Below are positions 55,568 to 63,819 of a stretch of 64,000 bases of DNA, piece after piece. The stretch lies in NCBI RefSeq assembly GCF_023822045.1, contig NZ_CP084712.1, forward strand, positions 4,089,001-4,153,000, written 5' to 3'. Both the position numbers and the translations under genes were made by a program. The notes beneath the pieces are model-generated. The model was not told where the DNA came from. It made no database searches and saw only the letters and a program-made list of their open reading frames with translations. The first letter of the stretch is position 1; the number at the start of each line of letters is the position of its first letter. This stretch comes from Sphingopyxis sp. USTB-05 (GTDB lineage: Bacteria > Pseudomonadota > Alphaproteobacteria > Sphingomonadales > Sphingomonadaceae).

Positions 55568-56676
55568 CAGAGAAGCTGGTCCAGCGTCGCGAGGCACGCG
55601 TGCGCGAGCAATTTCGAACGTTCGGGTGACCAACCGGCGACAGGGTCGGGCAGGTCGCGATTATCCTTGAAAGGCATTTCGAGCGTCATCGACACCGCAC
55701 CGAAACGTTCGGCGAGCTGCGTCGTCGACATAGACAGATTCGCCTGCCCCGGCGCGGTTTCGGCATAGCCGAGGTCGAGCTGGAAATCAGGGGTGTTCGC
55801 GGCGAGCGCGGTTTCGAAAGCCTTATATTTCTCTGTCTGCTCCGTCTTCAGCGACGGGATGCCTTCGAAGCCCGCGAGGAAGACCGCGGGGATCGCTTCG
55901 TCGCCGTGGACGTCCATCGCCCAGTCGACACCCGTCGCGTCCATCGCATTGCGGACCGCAAGCACCTCGGGGCTGCGTTCGGCAGTCGGATTGTCCCATT
56001 CGCGGTTGAGATTCACGCCGGCGAAATTGGTGCGCAGATGGCCGCGGCACGAACCGTCCGGATTCATATTCGGGACGATGTGGAAGCGGCATTTCTGGCG
56101 CAGCGAACGCGCATGCGGGTCAGCAGGGTCGACGAGCTTTTCCAGCGCGCCTTCCATCCACCATTCCGCCATGCTCTCGCCCGGATGCTGGCGCGCATAA
56201 AGCCAGACCTGTGTGTCGCCCGTGCCCATTTCGAGGCAGTCGATCGGTTGACCTTCAAGGCTGGTGCCGAGGCAGCGATAAGTCACGCCTTCGCATTCGG
56301 CGATCTGGGCGACGAGATCCTGATGACGCTCCATCGAATAGGGCGCGAAATAGGCGATATAGAGAATGGGGCTTTCGGCGGTGTGCTGGATCGTCAGCGT
56401 GCCCGCGTCATAGCTGGTGTCGAGGCGGAACCAGGTTTCGCGATCGGTACTGGCGCAGGCGGCATAGCCAGGCCAGCCGTCGGGATAGGCCGAATCGGCG
56501 AGGCCCGTGATCGCGAGATCGAGCGCATCGCCGACGGCGCACGAGACGCGAAAGTGGAACCATTGGAAAAAGTCCGATTCGCGGTCCTTGCGAATCGAAA
56601 GGCGCGCCGACGTGCCGTCGACATTTTCCACGACGATATTGCCGCTGTCGAAAGCGGCGTTGATGCTGATGGTCAT
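55567..56676 (-). CDS. M14 family zinc carboxypeptidase, cytosolic CCP-like
   Basis: A 369-residue metallocarboxypeptidase. An N-terminal beta-sandwich of about 120 residues, characteristic of cytosolic carboxypeptidases, precedes the catalytic domain with zinc ligands His164 and Glu167 (HPGES), His257 (MDVHGDE) and catalytic Glu333 ([10 protein letters not shown]); [17 protein letters not shown] and [10 protein letters not shown] are also family marks. No signal peptide, so cytoplasmic. Eukaryotic relatives remove glutamate from tubulin; the bacterial substrate is unknown. Overlaps the DUF4136 gene upstream by four bases and the GNAT gene downstream by one. Confidence 0.92.
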   Translation of the reverse strand: MTISINAAFDSGNIVVENVDGTSARLSIRKDRESDFFQWFHFRVSCAVGDALDLAITGLADSAYPDGWPGYAACASTDRETWFRLDTSYDAGTLTIQHTAESPILYIAYFAPYSMERHQDLVAQIAECEGVTYRCLGTSLEGQPIDCLEMGTGDTQVWLYARQHPGESMAEWWMEGALEKLVDPADPHARSLRQKCRFHIVPNMNPDGSCRGHLRTNFAGVNLNREWDNPTAERSPEVLAVRNAMDATGVDWAMDVHGDEAIPAVFLAGFEGIPSLKTEQTEKYKAFETALAANTPDFQLDLGYAETAPGQANLSMSTTQLAERFGAVSMTLEMPFKDNRDLPDPVAGWSPERSKLLAHACLATLDQLL

Positions 56677-57302
56677 TTGACGCTGATAGTGCGTCCCGAT
56701 TCCCCGGGGAAGTCCTTGAATAAGGCTTCAGCCAATTTCGCCGCGGCAAGGCTGGGCTGGTTGGCGGGCGCCTTTACCGGAACGGCGGTCAGCGCGCGGC
56801 CTTCCCACAGCGCCTGACCCGTCGCGGCATCGTCGATGCGCACCGAGAGCTGAAGATCGGCCATCCGCTTGGGACCGCCACCAAGATTGATCCCGATTCC
56901 AAGGCCGACACCCGACCCATAGCTGCCCGTCGAACCGCCAACGCCGACCGATACGGGCGAACGGCGGCCTTCCGGAAGCTGCTCGCTGCGGTCAAAGGCG
57001 ATACGGACGAGGAGCGGCGCGCGTTCGCCCGAGCCCGCCGCGACAAGACCCTGCCGCTGGAGCTGCTGGTCGACTGCGGCGCGATAGCTGTTCCATTCGA
57101 GCGAGGGCATGGCCGTACCAGGTGCCCCGTTCCCCGGAGCATCGAGCGGCGCGGTCGCGATGGCGTAACGCGTCCCTGGTGCCCAACCCGGCGCCGCGTT
57201 GGTGTGAAAGCGGGTGACTTCGACCGGGGGAACCGCGGTGGCGCAGCCCCCGAGAGCGAGCGCCGCTGAACCAAGCAGGGCGACGGAAAGATGACGCGTC
57301 AT
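56673..57302 (-). CDS. DUF4136 domain lipoprotein
   Basis: A 209-residue predicted lipoprotein: signal peptide with lipobox LGGC, lipidated Cys20. The body resembles DUF4136 ([54 protein letters not shown]), interrupted by a Gly/Ser-rich segment ([24 protein letters not shown]). Unknown function in the envelope. ATG 57302 chosen because it gives the lipobox; seven residues upstream remain in frame but dilute the signal. Overlaps the M14 gene by four bases. Confidence 0.83.
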   Translation of the reverse strand: MTRHLSVALLGSAALALGGCATAVPPVEVTRFHTNAAPGWAPGTRYAIATAPLDAPGNGAPGTAMPSLEWNSYRAAVDQQLQRQGLVAAGSGERAPLLVRIAFDRSEQLPEGRRSPVSVGVGGSTGSYGSGVGLGIGINLGGGPKRMADLQLSVRIDDAATGQALWEGRALTAVPVKAPANQPSLAAAKLAEALFKDFPGESGRTISVK

Positions 57303-57358
57303 ACCCGTATCATGCGCCAGCAATTATGGCTTGGCAATGAACGGCATGCGCTTTGCTC

Positions 57359-57429
57359 CGTCATGCCGGGCCTGACCAGGCATCCACCGACGATGGCGCG
57401 ACTGGGTCCCGGATCAAGTCCGGGAGACG
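57359..57429. repeat. REP-like element, CCCGGG-TCAAG type
   Basis: Contains arms TCCCGGA (57407-57413) and TCCGGGA (57419-57425) around loop TCAAG, same family as the palindrome at 17284-17304. Located in the 160-base gap between the SleB-type gene and the DUF4136 gene. Confidence 0.6.
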
Positions 57430-57462
57430 AAGAGGGCGCGGCTCTGCGCCGCGCCACCCGGG

Positions 57463-58140
57463 TCAACGATAGAAGATGTGGTTGTCGATCTGCGCGATGC
57501 GCGTCTTGCGCCAGCCCGGCGAGACATAGCGCGCGTGGAAGAAGAGCGCGCCCGGGGCGTGGTTCTTCCAGCTACCGTCCCGCGCGATCTGCGCGATCGC
57601 GACCGCGTTGTTCCACTGCGCGGCGTTGCGGATGGCGGGCATCCGGCCGCCGCGCACGAAGCTGAACTGGCTTTTCTGATGGACGACGCCGCAGAGGCTC
57701 TTGGGGAAACGGCCCGATTGGGCACGGTTGATCACGACATGCGCGACCGCGAGTTGGCCAGGAAGCGATTCGCCGCGTGATTCGAAATAGACCGCGCCGG
57801 CGAGGCAGCGCAGTTCGGGATCGATGTCAGCGGGCTTTGGCGTTTCGGCGACGAGTTCGGCGAGCGAATCGGCGGTCACCGGGGCCGGCTTCGGCTCGGG
57901 TGCGACATCGTCTTCGGTTTTCTTGCTGTCTTCGACCGGCAGTTCGCCATCGGTCGGCAGGTCCGCCGTTTCATCCGCAGCCGGCGCATCGGCGCCCGGC
58001 AGGATGATCGCAGGAATATTGGCGTCGGCCGCAAGATCGCTTGCGAAGCCCGGTTCCGCCAAAAGCAGCATGGAGGCGGCAGTCATGCCGACGGCAGCCA
58101 TGCCGGCTACGTTCAAAATGCGACTCATATTGTCCGTCAA
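57463..58140 (-). CDS. exported SleB-type cell wall hydrolase
   Basis: A 225-residue protein with a signal sequence (AGMAAVGMTAASMLLLAEPGFA), a Pro/Asp/Glu-rich spacer of about 80 residues, and a C-terminal Hydrolase_2/SleB catalytic domain: LRCLAGAVYFESRGESLPGQLAVAHVVINRAQSGRFPKSLCGVVHQKSQFSF with catalytic Glu in YFESRG. It probably cuts peptidoglycan in the periplasm. A start four codons downstream (MSRILN) is also possible. Convergent with nothing; follows the DUF1491 gene on the same strand. Confidence 0.9.
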   Translation of the reverse strand: MTDNMSRILNVAGMAAVGMTAASMLLLAEPGFASDLAADANIPAIILPGADAPAADETADLPTDGELPVEDSKKTEDDVAPEPKPAPVTADSLAELVAETPKPADIDPELRCLAGAVYFESRGESLPGQLAVAHVVINRAQSGRFPKSLCGVVHQKSQFSFVRGGRMPAIRNAAQWNNAVAIAQIARDGSWKNHAPGALFFHARYVSPGWRKTRIAQIDNHIFYR

Positions 58141-58325
58141 AAGTGCGGCCGATGAACCGAACCTCTCAAAACAGGCGGGGGACTATGGTCCTGTATCGCC
58201 GCCTGCGGTCATCGTCCGACTGCGTGTCCAAACCGTTTTGCCGGGTGCTTTGCCAAGGCAGTGCAACCCGCGGAACGACCTACGCGTTATCGAATGGGCG
58301 CCAGTTATTGTGCGCCGCAACAGAG

Positions 58326-58664
58326 TCAAGTTAGCGCGGCCCACTCCGCGACGAGTTGTGGCGCATCTGCGATATCCAGTTCGATCAGCCACAGATCGGG
58401 ATCGGCCTTTCGCCGCCGCTCCTGATAGGCGGCGCGCGATTCACTATCTTTTGCGTCGGCCGGACCGACGGCTTCCCAGATATAGTGGCCATTCGCCGAA
58501 AAACGCCGTTCGAGCAACGGTCCCAGTTCGCCGCGATCGCTGCACTGGACAAGGATGATGCCCGAATTTTCGTCGCCCTTGGCGAGCACGGTCGCGAAAC
58601 CGCCCGCCGCTTCGGTCCGGCGAAGCAACAGGTCGACGAGGAAGCGGCTTTTGAGCCGCGTCAC
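58326..58664 (-). CDS. DUF1491 family protein
   Basis: A 112-residue cytoplasmic protein of unknown function, conserved in alphaproteobacteria. Family pattern: RLKSRFLVDLLLRRTEAAGGFATVLAKGDENSGIILVQC and the acidic-hydrophobic end DPDLWLIELDIADAPQLVAEW. It follows ptsN by 21 bases on the same strand and so belongs to the hpf-ptsN-DUF1491 group. Confidence 0.85.
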   Translation of the reverse strand: MTRLKSRFLVDLLLRRTEAAGGFATVLAKGDENSGIILVQCSDRGELGPLLERRFSANGHYIWEAVGPADAKDSESRAAYQERRRKADPDLWLIELDIADAPQLVAEWAALT

Positions 58665-58685
58665 GGGATGACTCGCGGTGCGGCG

Positions 58686-59150
58686 TTACGCCGCGTCACG
58701 CGTTTCGGTGTCGGCGAGCAGCGCGTAAAGCGCCTCGTCATTCTTCGCCCCGCGCAGTCGTTCGGCGATCGCGTCGTTGCGTAGCATGCGCGACACACCC
58801 GCAAGCGCCTTCAAATGGTCGGCACCGGCGTCCAGCGGCGACAGCAGGATGAACAGCAGGTCGACCGGCAGACCGTCGACCGCGTTGAATTCGATCGGTT
58901 TCGCGAGTTGCAGGAACAACCCGCGCACGCCGCCGAGGTCGGCCATCTTGGCGTGCGGCAGGGCGATCCCGCGACCGAAGCCGGTCGATCCGAGGCGCTC
59001 GCGTTCCAGCAGCGCCTCGCTGACTTCGCCCGCATCGAGACCGAGCGAACGCGCCGCGAGGTCGCCGACGAAGGGGAAGAGCGCCTTTTTCGAATCGAGC
59101 TGGACGTGCGCGCGCACGGTCGCTGGATAAAGAAGGGAAGAAAGATTCAT
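58686..59150 (-). CDS. ptsN: PTS IIA-like nitrogen regulatory protein
   Basis: A 154-residue EIIA(Ntr) protein, phosphorylated by the nitrogen PTS and regulating nitrogen, potassium or stress responses. Phosphoacceptor His66 in GIALPHAKM; LKALAGVSRMLRNDAIAERLRGAKNDEALYALL at the C-terminus. ATG 59150 preferred (MNLSSLLYPATV); a start four residues earlier is possible. Located next to hpf, as in the rpoN-hpf-ptsN clusters of other proteobacteria, but rpoN is absent here. Confidence 0.92.
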   Translation of the reverse strand: MNLSSLLYPATVRAHVQLDSKKALFPFVGDLAARSLGLDAGEVSEALLERERLGSTGFGRGIALPHAKMADLGGVRGLFLQLAKPIEFNAVDGLPVDLLFILLSPLDAGADHLKALAGVSRMLRNDAIAERLRGAKNDEALYALLADTETRDAA

Positions 59151-59236
59151 TGCTCTGGTCAAATCTTGTTAAACGCCGGCCGCCGCCAGACACTTAATTG
59201 CTGGCAGGCGATCGCGGATCTGTCGTGGCAGGCCCC

Positions 59237-59289
59237 CCGCCATCCCGGCTTCGGGCATCGTTGGGCGCGGCCCTTAAGCCGGATGGCGG
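59237..59289 (-). repeat. long hairpin between hpf and ptsN
   Basis: Arms CCGCCATCCCGGCTT (59237-59251) and AAGCCGGATGGCGG (59276-59289) pair over 14 bases with one bulge, in the 152-base gap. The core resembles the REP units elsewhere. It can protect the hpf transcript end or reduce read-through into ptsN. Confidence 0.55.
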
Positions 59290-59302
59290 AGAAAATCCAG
59301 CC

Positions 59303-59875
59303 TTATCGTGGTTCGACCCAGCCGATCGTCCCGTCGTCGCGGCGATAGACCATATTATGCGTGCCGGTCTTGCTGTTGACGAAGAGCAGCGCGTTGGTGT
59401 TGCGGAGGTCGAGCATCATCACCGCGTCGGACACGCTGCTGCTCGGAATATCGACGCGGGTTTCGGCGATGATCGCCGGCGCGTCGCCCGCATCCTCTTC
59501 GCTACCGGCGTCGAACACGGTGTAGCCCGCATTGTCCTCGATCTCGTCGACGGTCGGCGAAGGTGCTGCCACGCCGTTGTTGTGATCCTTCAATCGCCGC
59601 ATGTAGCGCCTGAGCTGCTTTTCGATACGCTCGGCGGCGCCTTCGAACGCGACATGCGCATCCTGTGCCTGGCCATGCCCCTTCAGCACCAACCCCTGCA
59701 TCACATGCGCGACGATGTCGCACTGGAAACTGTCATGCGGCCCCTTGCCGAAGGTCGCATGCGCGCCGATCGCGCGGGAGAAATATTTGTCGGCAATCGC
59801 GTTCATCCGATCCGATACGTGCGACTGCAGCGCTTCGCCGGTTTCGATCTGGTGGCCAGAGACGCGGATTTCCAT
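59303..59875 (-). CDS. hpf: ribosome hibernation promoting factor, long form
   Basis: A 190-residue long HPF, which pairs ribosomes into inactive 100S dimers in starvation. N-terminal S30AE domain (MEIRVSGHQIETGEALQSHVSDRMNAIADKYF ... FEGAAERIEKQLRRYMRRLKDH), an ~30-residue acidic linker, and the C-terminal dimerisation domain (SVSDAVMMLDLRNTNALLFVNSKTGTHNMVYRRDDGTIGWVEP). Upstream of ptsN on the same strand. Confidence 0.95.
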   Translation of the reverse strand: MEIRVSGHQIETGEALQSHVSDRMNAIADKYFSRAIGAHATFGKGPHDSFQCDIVAHVMQGLVLKGHGQAQDAHVAFEGAAERIEKQLRRYMRRLKDHNNGVAAPSPTVDEIEDNAGYTVFDAGSEEDAGDAPAIIAETRVDIPSSSVSDAVMMLDLRNTNALLFVNSKTGTHNMVYRRDDGTIGWVEPR

Positions 59876-59920
59876 TTTTCTTCTCCTTCTTGGCCGGCGC
59901 GATGATTTAGGGAAAGGTCA

Positions 59921-60631
59921 TCACACCGTATCGAGCCACAGCGGCTGATTCAGCCCTGCGACAAATTCGGCGTGGCGCGCGAGTTCGGCGGCCGACGCCA
60001 TATGGGGACGGGGTTCGCGAAAGGGGCGGTCGAGGCCGCGCGACGCAGCGGGCGCGGCGACCGTCGGGGCGGCCGCGCTTGCAGCCGAAGCGGCGAGGCC
60101 GAGGCCGATCTGCCGCCCGCCAGTCATTTCGATATAGAGATGCGCGAGCAGTTCGGCGTCGAGCAAAGCGCCGTGTTTGACGCGGTGGCTGCGATCGATG
60201 CCGTAACGTGTGCAGAGCGCATCGAGGCTGTGTTTCGCGCCGGGGTGCAACTTGCGCGCCATCTGCACCGTGCAGCACATGCGCGTCATATCGAGCGCGG
60301 GGCGGCCGGCGCGCGCGAGCTCGGCGTTGACGAAACCGAAGTCGAACGCCGCGTTGTGCGCGACGAGCGGCGCATCGCCCAGAAATTCGATCAACTCGTC
60401 GACGCGAGTCGCGAACAGCGGCTTGTCCGAGAGGAACTGGATCGAAAGCCCATGCACAGCCTCTGCCGCGGCGGGCATGTCGCGTTCAGGATTGAAATAG
60501 GCGTGGAAGGTGACGCCGGTTTCGCGGCGGTCGACCAGCTCGACACACCCGATTTCGACCAGCCTGTCCCCGCTCTTGGGATCGAAACCCGTAGTTTCGG
60601 TATCGAAAATAATCTCACGCATCGAAGCCAT
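59921..60631 (-). CDS. dnaQ: DNA polymerase III epsilon subunit (proofreading exonuclease)
   Basis: A 236-residue DEDDh 3'-5' exonuclease. ExoI FDTETTGFD with Asp and Glu; ExoII HNAAFDFGFVNAEL; ExoIII HGALLDAELLAHLY. The C-terminal segment (GLGLAASAASAAAPTVAAPAAS, then a charged end) is the linker and polymerase-binding tail. A start three codons later (MREIIFD) is possible. Ten bases separate it from coaE; it ends the cluster next to oriC. Confidence 0.95.
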   Translation of the reverse strand: MASMREIIFDTETTGFDPKSGDRLVEIGCVELVDRRETGVTFHAYFNPERDMPAAAEAVHGLSIQFLSDKPLFATRVDELIEFLGDAPLVAHNAAFDFGFVNAELARAGRPALDMTRMCCTVQMARKLHPGAKHSLDALCTRYGIDRSHRVKHGALLDAELLAHLYIEMTGGRQIGLGLAASAASAAAPTVAAPAASRGLDRPFREPRPHMASAAELARHAEFVAGLNQPLWLDTV

Positions 60632-60641
60632 AATCTGGACC

Positions 60642-61265
60642 CTATCGGGCGTGGAAACAAGAGGCGATGAATCTTATCTGACGGTGCGTCTCGCTTTTGG
60701 GGCGGCCCGTTTCGATGATGAAATCGGCGCGCGACCGCTTAACGCGATCGGGAACCTGAAGCCGTCGAATCGCCTTCAGTTTCGCCGCAGTCATGCCGGG
60801 ACGACGCATCACACGCTTGCGCTGCATCCACGCGGGCGCGGAGACGACGGCGATCGCGCCGACTTTTCTCCAGCCGCCCTTTTCGAAGAGCAAAGGTATG
60901 TCCAGCACAACGACGTCGCGTGCGCGGTGGCGTGCGAGAAAGCGCTTCTGCGCCTTGCCGACCGCGGGATGGACGATCGCCTCGAGCGCTGCGAGTTCAT
61001 GCCCGTTGCCGAGCACCAGCGCGCCGAGTTTTTGACGGTCGACGCCATTCGGACCCGTCGTGCCCGGAAAGCGCGCCTCGATCGCAGCGACAAGCGCACC
61101 GCCGGGACCTTGCAGCCGGTGCACCTCGGCATCGGCATCGAAGACGGGTACGCCTTCGCGGACAAACATCGCCGCGGCAGTCGACTTGCCCATGCCGATC
61201 GATCCGGTAAGGCCGAGGATGAAGGGCCGGCGGAGCCGCGAACCAAGGCGTTTCTTATGCGTCAT
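60642..61265 (-). CDS. coaE: dephospho-CoA kinase
   Basis: A 207-residue kinase for the last step of coenzyme A synthesis. P-loop GLTGSIGMGKST at residues 18-29; VFDADAEVHRLQGPGGALVAAIEARFPG, LEAIVHPAVGKAQ and VVLDIPLLFEKGGWRKVGAIAVV are family regions. Overlaps aroE by four bases. Confidence 0.95.
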   Translation of the reverse strand: MTHKKRLGSRLRRPFILGLTGSIGMGKSTAAAMFVREGVPVFDADAEVHRLQGPGGALVAAIEARFPGTTGPNGVDRQKLGALVLGNGHELAALEAIVHPAVGKAQKRFLARHRARDVVVLDIPLLFEKGGWRKVGAIAVVSAPAWMQRKRVMRRPGMTAAKLKAIRRLQVPDRVKRSRADFIIETGRPKSETHRQIRFIASCFHAR

Positions 61266-62077
61266 GCCGTCAGCAGCGCGCGCAGCTCCTCGTCGCGGCC
61301 CTCGGGCGGGGCGCTCCCGAAGAACAGCTCGAAGGCGAGCGCGGCCTGGCCGATCAACATGTCGAGCCCGTCGACGGTGTCGAGCCCGCGCGCCTCGGCC
61401 GCCTTGAGCAGGCCGGTCTGAAGCGGCGAATAGACGAGATCGTAGACGATCGCATCTTCGGTAAGTGGCGACAGGTCGAGGTCGAGTGGCGGCTGGCCCT
61501 TCATGCCAAGGCTGCTCGAATTGACGAGCAGCGACACCGGCGGGAGCTGCGCATCGAGCGCGACGACCTCTCCCTTGAGACCGAATGTCGCGAGGAGGCC
61601 CATCGCTTTCAGCGGACTTCGGTTGAGGATCGTCACCGCGCCGACATTCGCCCGTGCGAGCGCGAACAGCACCGCCCGCGCCGCGCCGCCCGCGCCGATA
61701 ACCGCGACCGCTGCGCCCTCGAGATCGAGTTCGGCGAGCGGCGAATAGAAACCCGCGGCGTCGGTATTGGTACCGATCAGCGATCCGTCCTTCTGCCGAA
61801 CGATCGTGTTCATTGCACCGATCGTACCGCGAATGTCGCCGGGATCATCGACGAGATCCATCACCGCACCCTTGTGCGGCATGGTGACATTGCACCCGCG
61901 CCAGTCGGGATCGCTACGGCGCTCCGCGATGTACGCAGCGAGACCTTCGGATTTTACATGCGCGCGGCGATAGTCGCCGGCGAGCCCCAGTGCTTCAAGC
62001 CAGAAACCGTGGATCAGCGGCGATTTCGACTGGGCGATCGGGTCGCCGATCACTTCGGCATAAGGAATATTGCTCAT
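61262..62077 (-). CDS. aroE: shikimate dehydrogenase
   Basis: A 271-residue NADP-dependent enzyme of aromatic amino acid synthesis. Substrate site YAEVIGDPIAQSKSPLIHGFW with catalytic Lys69 in NVTMPHK; NTDAAGFY; nucleotide fold AVIGAGGAARAVLFAL. ATG 62077 is the start that fits the conserved beginning; it overlaps maf by four bases (ATGA). Confidence 0.96.
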   Translation of the reverse strand: MSNIPYAEVIGDPIAQSKSPLIHGFWLEALGLAGDYRRAHVKSEGLAAYIAERRSDPDWRGCNVTMPHKGAVMDLVDDPGDIRGTIGAMNTIVRQKDGSLIGTNTDAAGFYSPLAELDLEGAAVAVIGAGGAARAVLFALARANVGAVTILNRSPLKAMGLLATFGLKGEVVALDAQLPPVSLLVNSSSLGMKGQPPLDLDLSPLTEDAIVYDLVYSPLQTGLLKAAEARGLDTVDGLDMLIGQAALAFELFFGSAPPEGRDEELRALLTA

Positions 62078-62670
62078 GATACGGCCAATCCCGTGGTGCG
62101 AAGCCATGCCAGCAGCGGAAGCATCGGCATGCCGATGATGGTCCAGGGATCGCCTTCGACCCGTTCGAACAATTGCACGCCTGCCCCCTCGATTTCGTAA
62201 CAACCGACGGTCCAGCGGATGCTGTCCCATTCGCGCGCGACATAGTCGGCGATGAAGGCGTCGGACAAGGGGCGCATCCACAGCTTCGCCTCGCCAATCG
62301 CGCGCCACACGGGCGCACCGTCGCGCGCGGCGACCGCGGCGCTGAACAGTCGGTGCCGCGCGCCGGCCATGCGGCGGAGGTGATCTTCAGCCTCTTCGGG
62401 GCTTTCCGGTTTCGAAAGCATCGACCCATCGTCGAGCGCGAGGGTGGAATCGGCGCCGATGACGGTGACACCCGGAAGCCGCGACGAGATTTTGACCGCC
62501 TTCGCCTCGGCGAGCGCGTCGGCGATGTTGCGAGGGGTCTGGCCGGTGGCGAGCAGCGAAGCAGTAAGCGCCTCCTCATCGACATGCGCGGCGCTGATTT
62601 CGAACTCGAGACCGGCGGCGCGGAGCATCGCGGCGCGGCCGCTGCTTTGCGAGGCAAGAAGGATGGTCAT
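62074..62670 (-). CDS. maf: Maf family nucleotide pyrophosphatase
   Basis: A 198-residue house-cleaning pyrophosphatase acting on modified or noncanonical nucleotides. LLASQSSGRAAMLRAAGL at the N-terminus, catalytic region VTVIGADSTLALDDG with Asp74, ETAxRLR-like DHLRRMAGARHRLFSA, and VGCYEIEGAGVQLFERVEGDPWTIIGMP at the C-terminus. Start and stop overlap neighbours by four bases each. Confidence 0.95.
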   Translation of the reverse strand: MTILLASQSSGRAAMLRAAGLEFEISAAHVDEEALTASLLATGQTPRNIADALAEAKAVKISSRLPGVTVIGADSTLALDDGSMLSKPESPEEAEDHLRRMAGARHRLFSAAVAARDGAPVWRAIGEAKLWMRPLSDAFIADYVAREWDSIRWTVGCYEIEGAGVQLFERVEGDPWTIIGMPMLPLLAWLRTTGLAVS

Positions 62671-63479
62671 GCCGCGCCGCGATCTTCGACGAGCTTGATT
62701 ACCGCGGCGGCGGTTTCCTCGATCGAGCGGCGCGTCACATCGATAACCGGCCAGCCATTGTCGGCGAACATACGCCGCGCATAGGCGAGTTCGGCCTTTA
62801 CCCGCTCGTCGTCGACATAGGAGGTTTCGGGCGCCTGATTGAGCGAGAGCAGGCGATTGCGGCGCACCTGCACCAGCCGGTCGAGTCCGGTCGTCAGCCC
62901 AACGATCATCGGGCGCTTCAAGCTGAACAGCGCGTTCGGCGGCGGCGATTCGGGAACGATCGGGATGTTCGCGGTCTTGAAACCGCGATTGGCGAGATAG
63001 ATGCTCGTCGGGGTTTTCGACGTCCGCGACACGCCGGCAAGGACGATGTCGGCCTGTTCCCAATTTTCCCAGCCGATCCCGTCGTCGTGCGCGACGGTGA
63101 ACTGGATCGCCTCGACGCGCGCGAAATAGGCGGCGTCGAGTTGGTGCTGGCGGCCTGGACGCGCTTTTGCTTCCTGTCCGAGCATCCGCGACAGCGCATC
63201 GGTGACGGCGTCAAGCGCCGCGACAGTCGGCAGATTGAGCGCACTCGCGCGGCGTTCCAGGCTGACCCGCAATTCGCCATTCACCAGCGTGAACAGGATC
63301 ATCCCCGGACTTGCCTGCACTTCGGCCATGATCCGGTCGAGATGCGATTCCGATCGCACCATTGGCCAGAAGTGGCGCACGACCTCGACATCGTCGAACT
63401 GCGCAATCGCCGCCTTGGCGATATTTTCGAGTGTCTCGCCCGTGGAGTCGGATATGAGATGCAAGTGGAGCCGGCCCAT
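62667..63479 (-). CDS. ppsR: pyruvate, phosphate dikinase / PEP synthetase regulatory protein
   Basis: A 270-residue DUF299-type bifunctional ADP-dependent kinase and Pi-dependent phosphorylase that switches PEP synthetase or PPDK. P-loop-like motif GVSRTSKT at 149-156; LHLHLISDSTGETLENIAKAAIAQFD at the N-terminus, NIPIVPESPPPNALFSLKRPMIVGLTTGLDRL and the C-terminal NGWPVIDVTRRSIEETAAAVI. ATG 63479 chosen: the sequence upstream has DnaA boxes and no similarity. First gene of a cluster of overlapping genes transcribed away from oriC. It corresponds to the ORF flanking oriC in Caulobacter and Rickettsia. Confidence 0.95.
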   Translation of the reverse strand: MGRLHLHLISDSTGETLENIAKAAIAQFDDVEVVRHFWPMVRSESHLDRIMAEVQASPGMILFTLVNGELRVSLERRASALNLPTVAALDAVTDALSRMLGQEAKARPGRQHQLDAAYFARVEAIQFTVAHDDGIGWENWEQADIVLAGVSRTSKTPTSIYLANRGFKTANIPIVPESPPPNALFSLKRPMIVGLTTGLDRLVQVRRNRLLSLNQAPETSYVDDERVKAELAYARRMFADNGWPVIDVTRRSIEETAAAVIKLVEDRGAA

Positions 63480-63537
63480 CGCGGCACCATGGCGGGAAAG
63501 CGCCGAAAAAGGCAAGCCACGAAGCGTTTTGCCGGCC

Positions 63538-63546
63538 TGTGGATAA
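63538..63546 (-). other. DnaA box
   Basis: TGTGGATAA, the reverse complement of consensus TTATCCACA; perfect match. Confidence 0.85.
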
Positions 63547-63619
63547 TTTTTGGCATAAGCCCAGGGATGAAATCGGCATGCAGGATTCATCCACGGCCGT
63601 GTCGATTCCGCTCCACCGC

Positions 63620-63628
63620 TTATCCACA
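63620..63628 (+). other. DnaA box
   Basis: TTATCCACA, perfect match; 20 bases (two helical turns) before the next box, so both lie on the same DNA face. Confidence 0.88.
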
Positions 63629-63639
63629 AAGCATGAATC

Positions 63640-63648
63640 TTATCCACA
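63640..63648 (+). other. DnaA box
   Basis: TTATCCACA, perfect match, same orientation as the previous box. Confidence 0.88.
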
Positions 63649-63766
63649 GGCTGTGAATATGGGGGAATGTGCTTTGCGACTCTCTGGCTGGCCGAGCGGC
63701 ATGCAGAGTCAAGCTGTTGGCAAAAAGGACGCCCCGGCCTAAAGCCGCGCTTGTCCGCCGACCTAC

Positions 63767-63803
63767 AAACCACCACAATATTATTCAAATATGTATATGA
63801 AGA
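63767..63803. other. AT-rich segment, candidate DNA unwinding element
   Basis: About 70 percent A+T in a strongly GC-rich chromosome, with CAATATTATTCAAATATG and TATATGAAG; it lies between the DnaA boxes and hemE, where a duplex-unwinding element is expected. It may also supply the hemE promoter. Confidence 0.6.
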
Positions 63804-63819
63804 GAGAAAGAGGGCCCGC

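Larger units (their letters stand above)
63480..63819. other. oriC: predicted chromosomal replication origin oriC
   Basis: A 340-base gene-free gap between divergent ppsR and hemE. It holds three perfect DnaA boxes (63538-63546 minus, 63620-63628 plus, 63640-63648 plus), two looser ones (TCATCCACG 63588-63596; TGTGAATAT 63652-63660), and an AT-rich segment at 63767-63803. Location at hemE agrees with experimentally established oriC of Caulobacter crescentus and predicted origins across alphaproteobacteria. The absence of coding potential and of the usual GC-rich bias near the right end supports the call. Confidence 0.88.
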
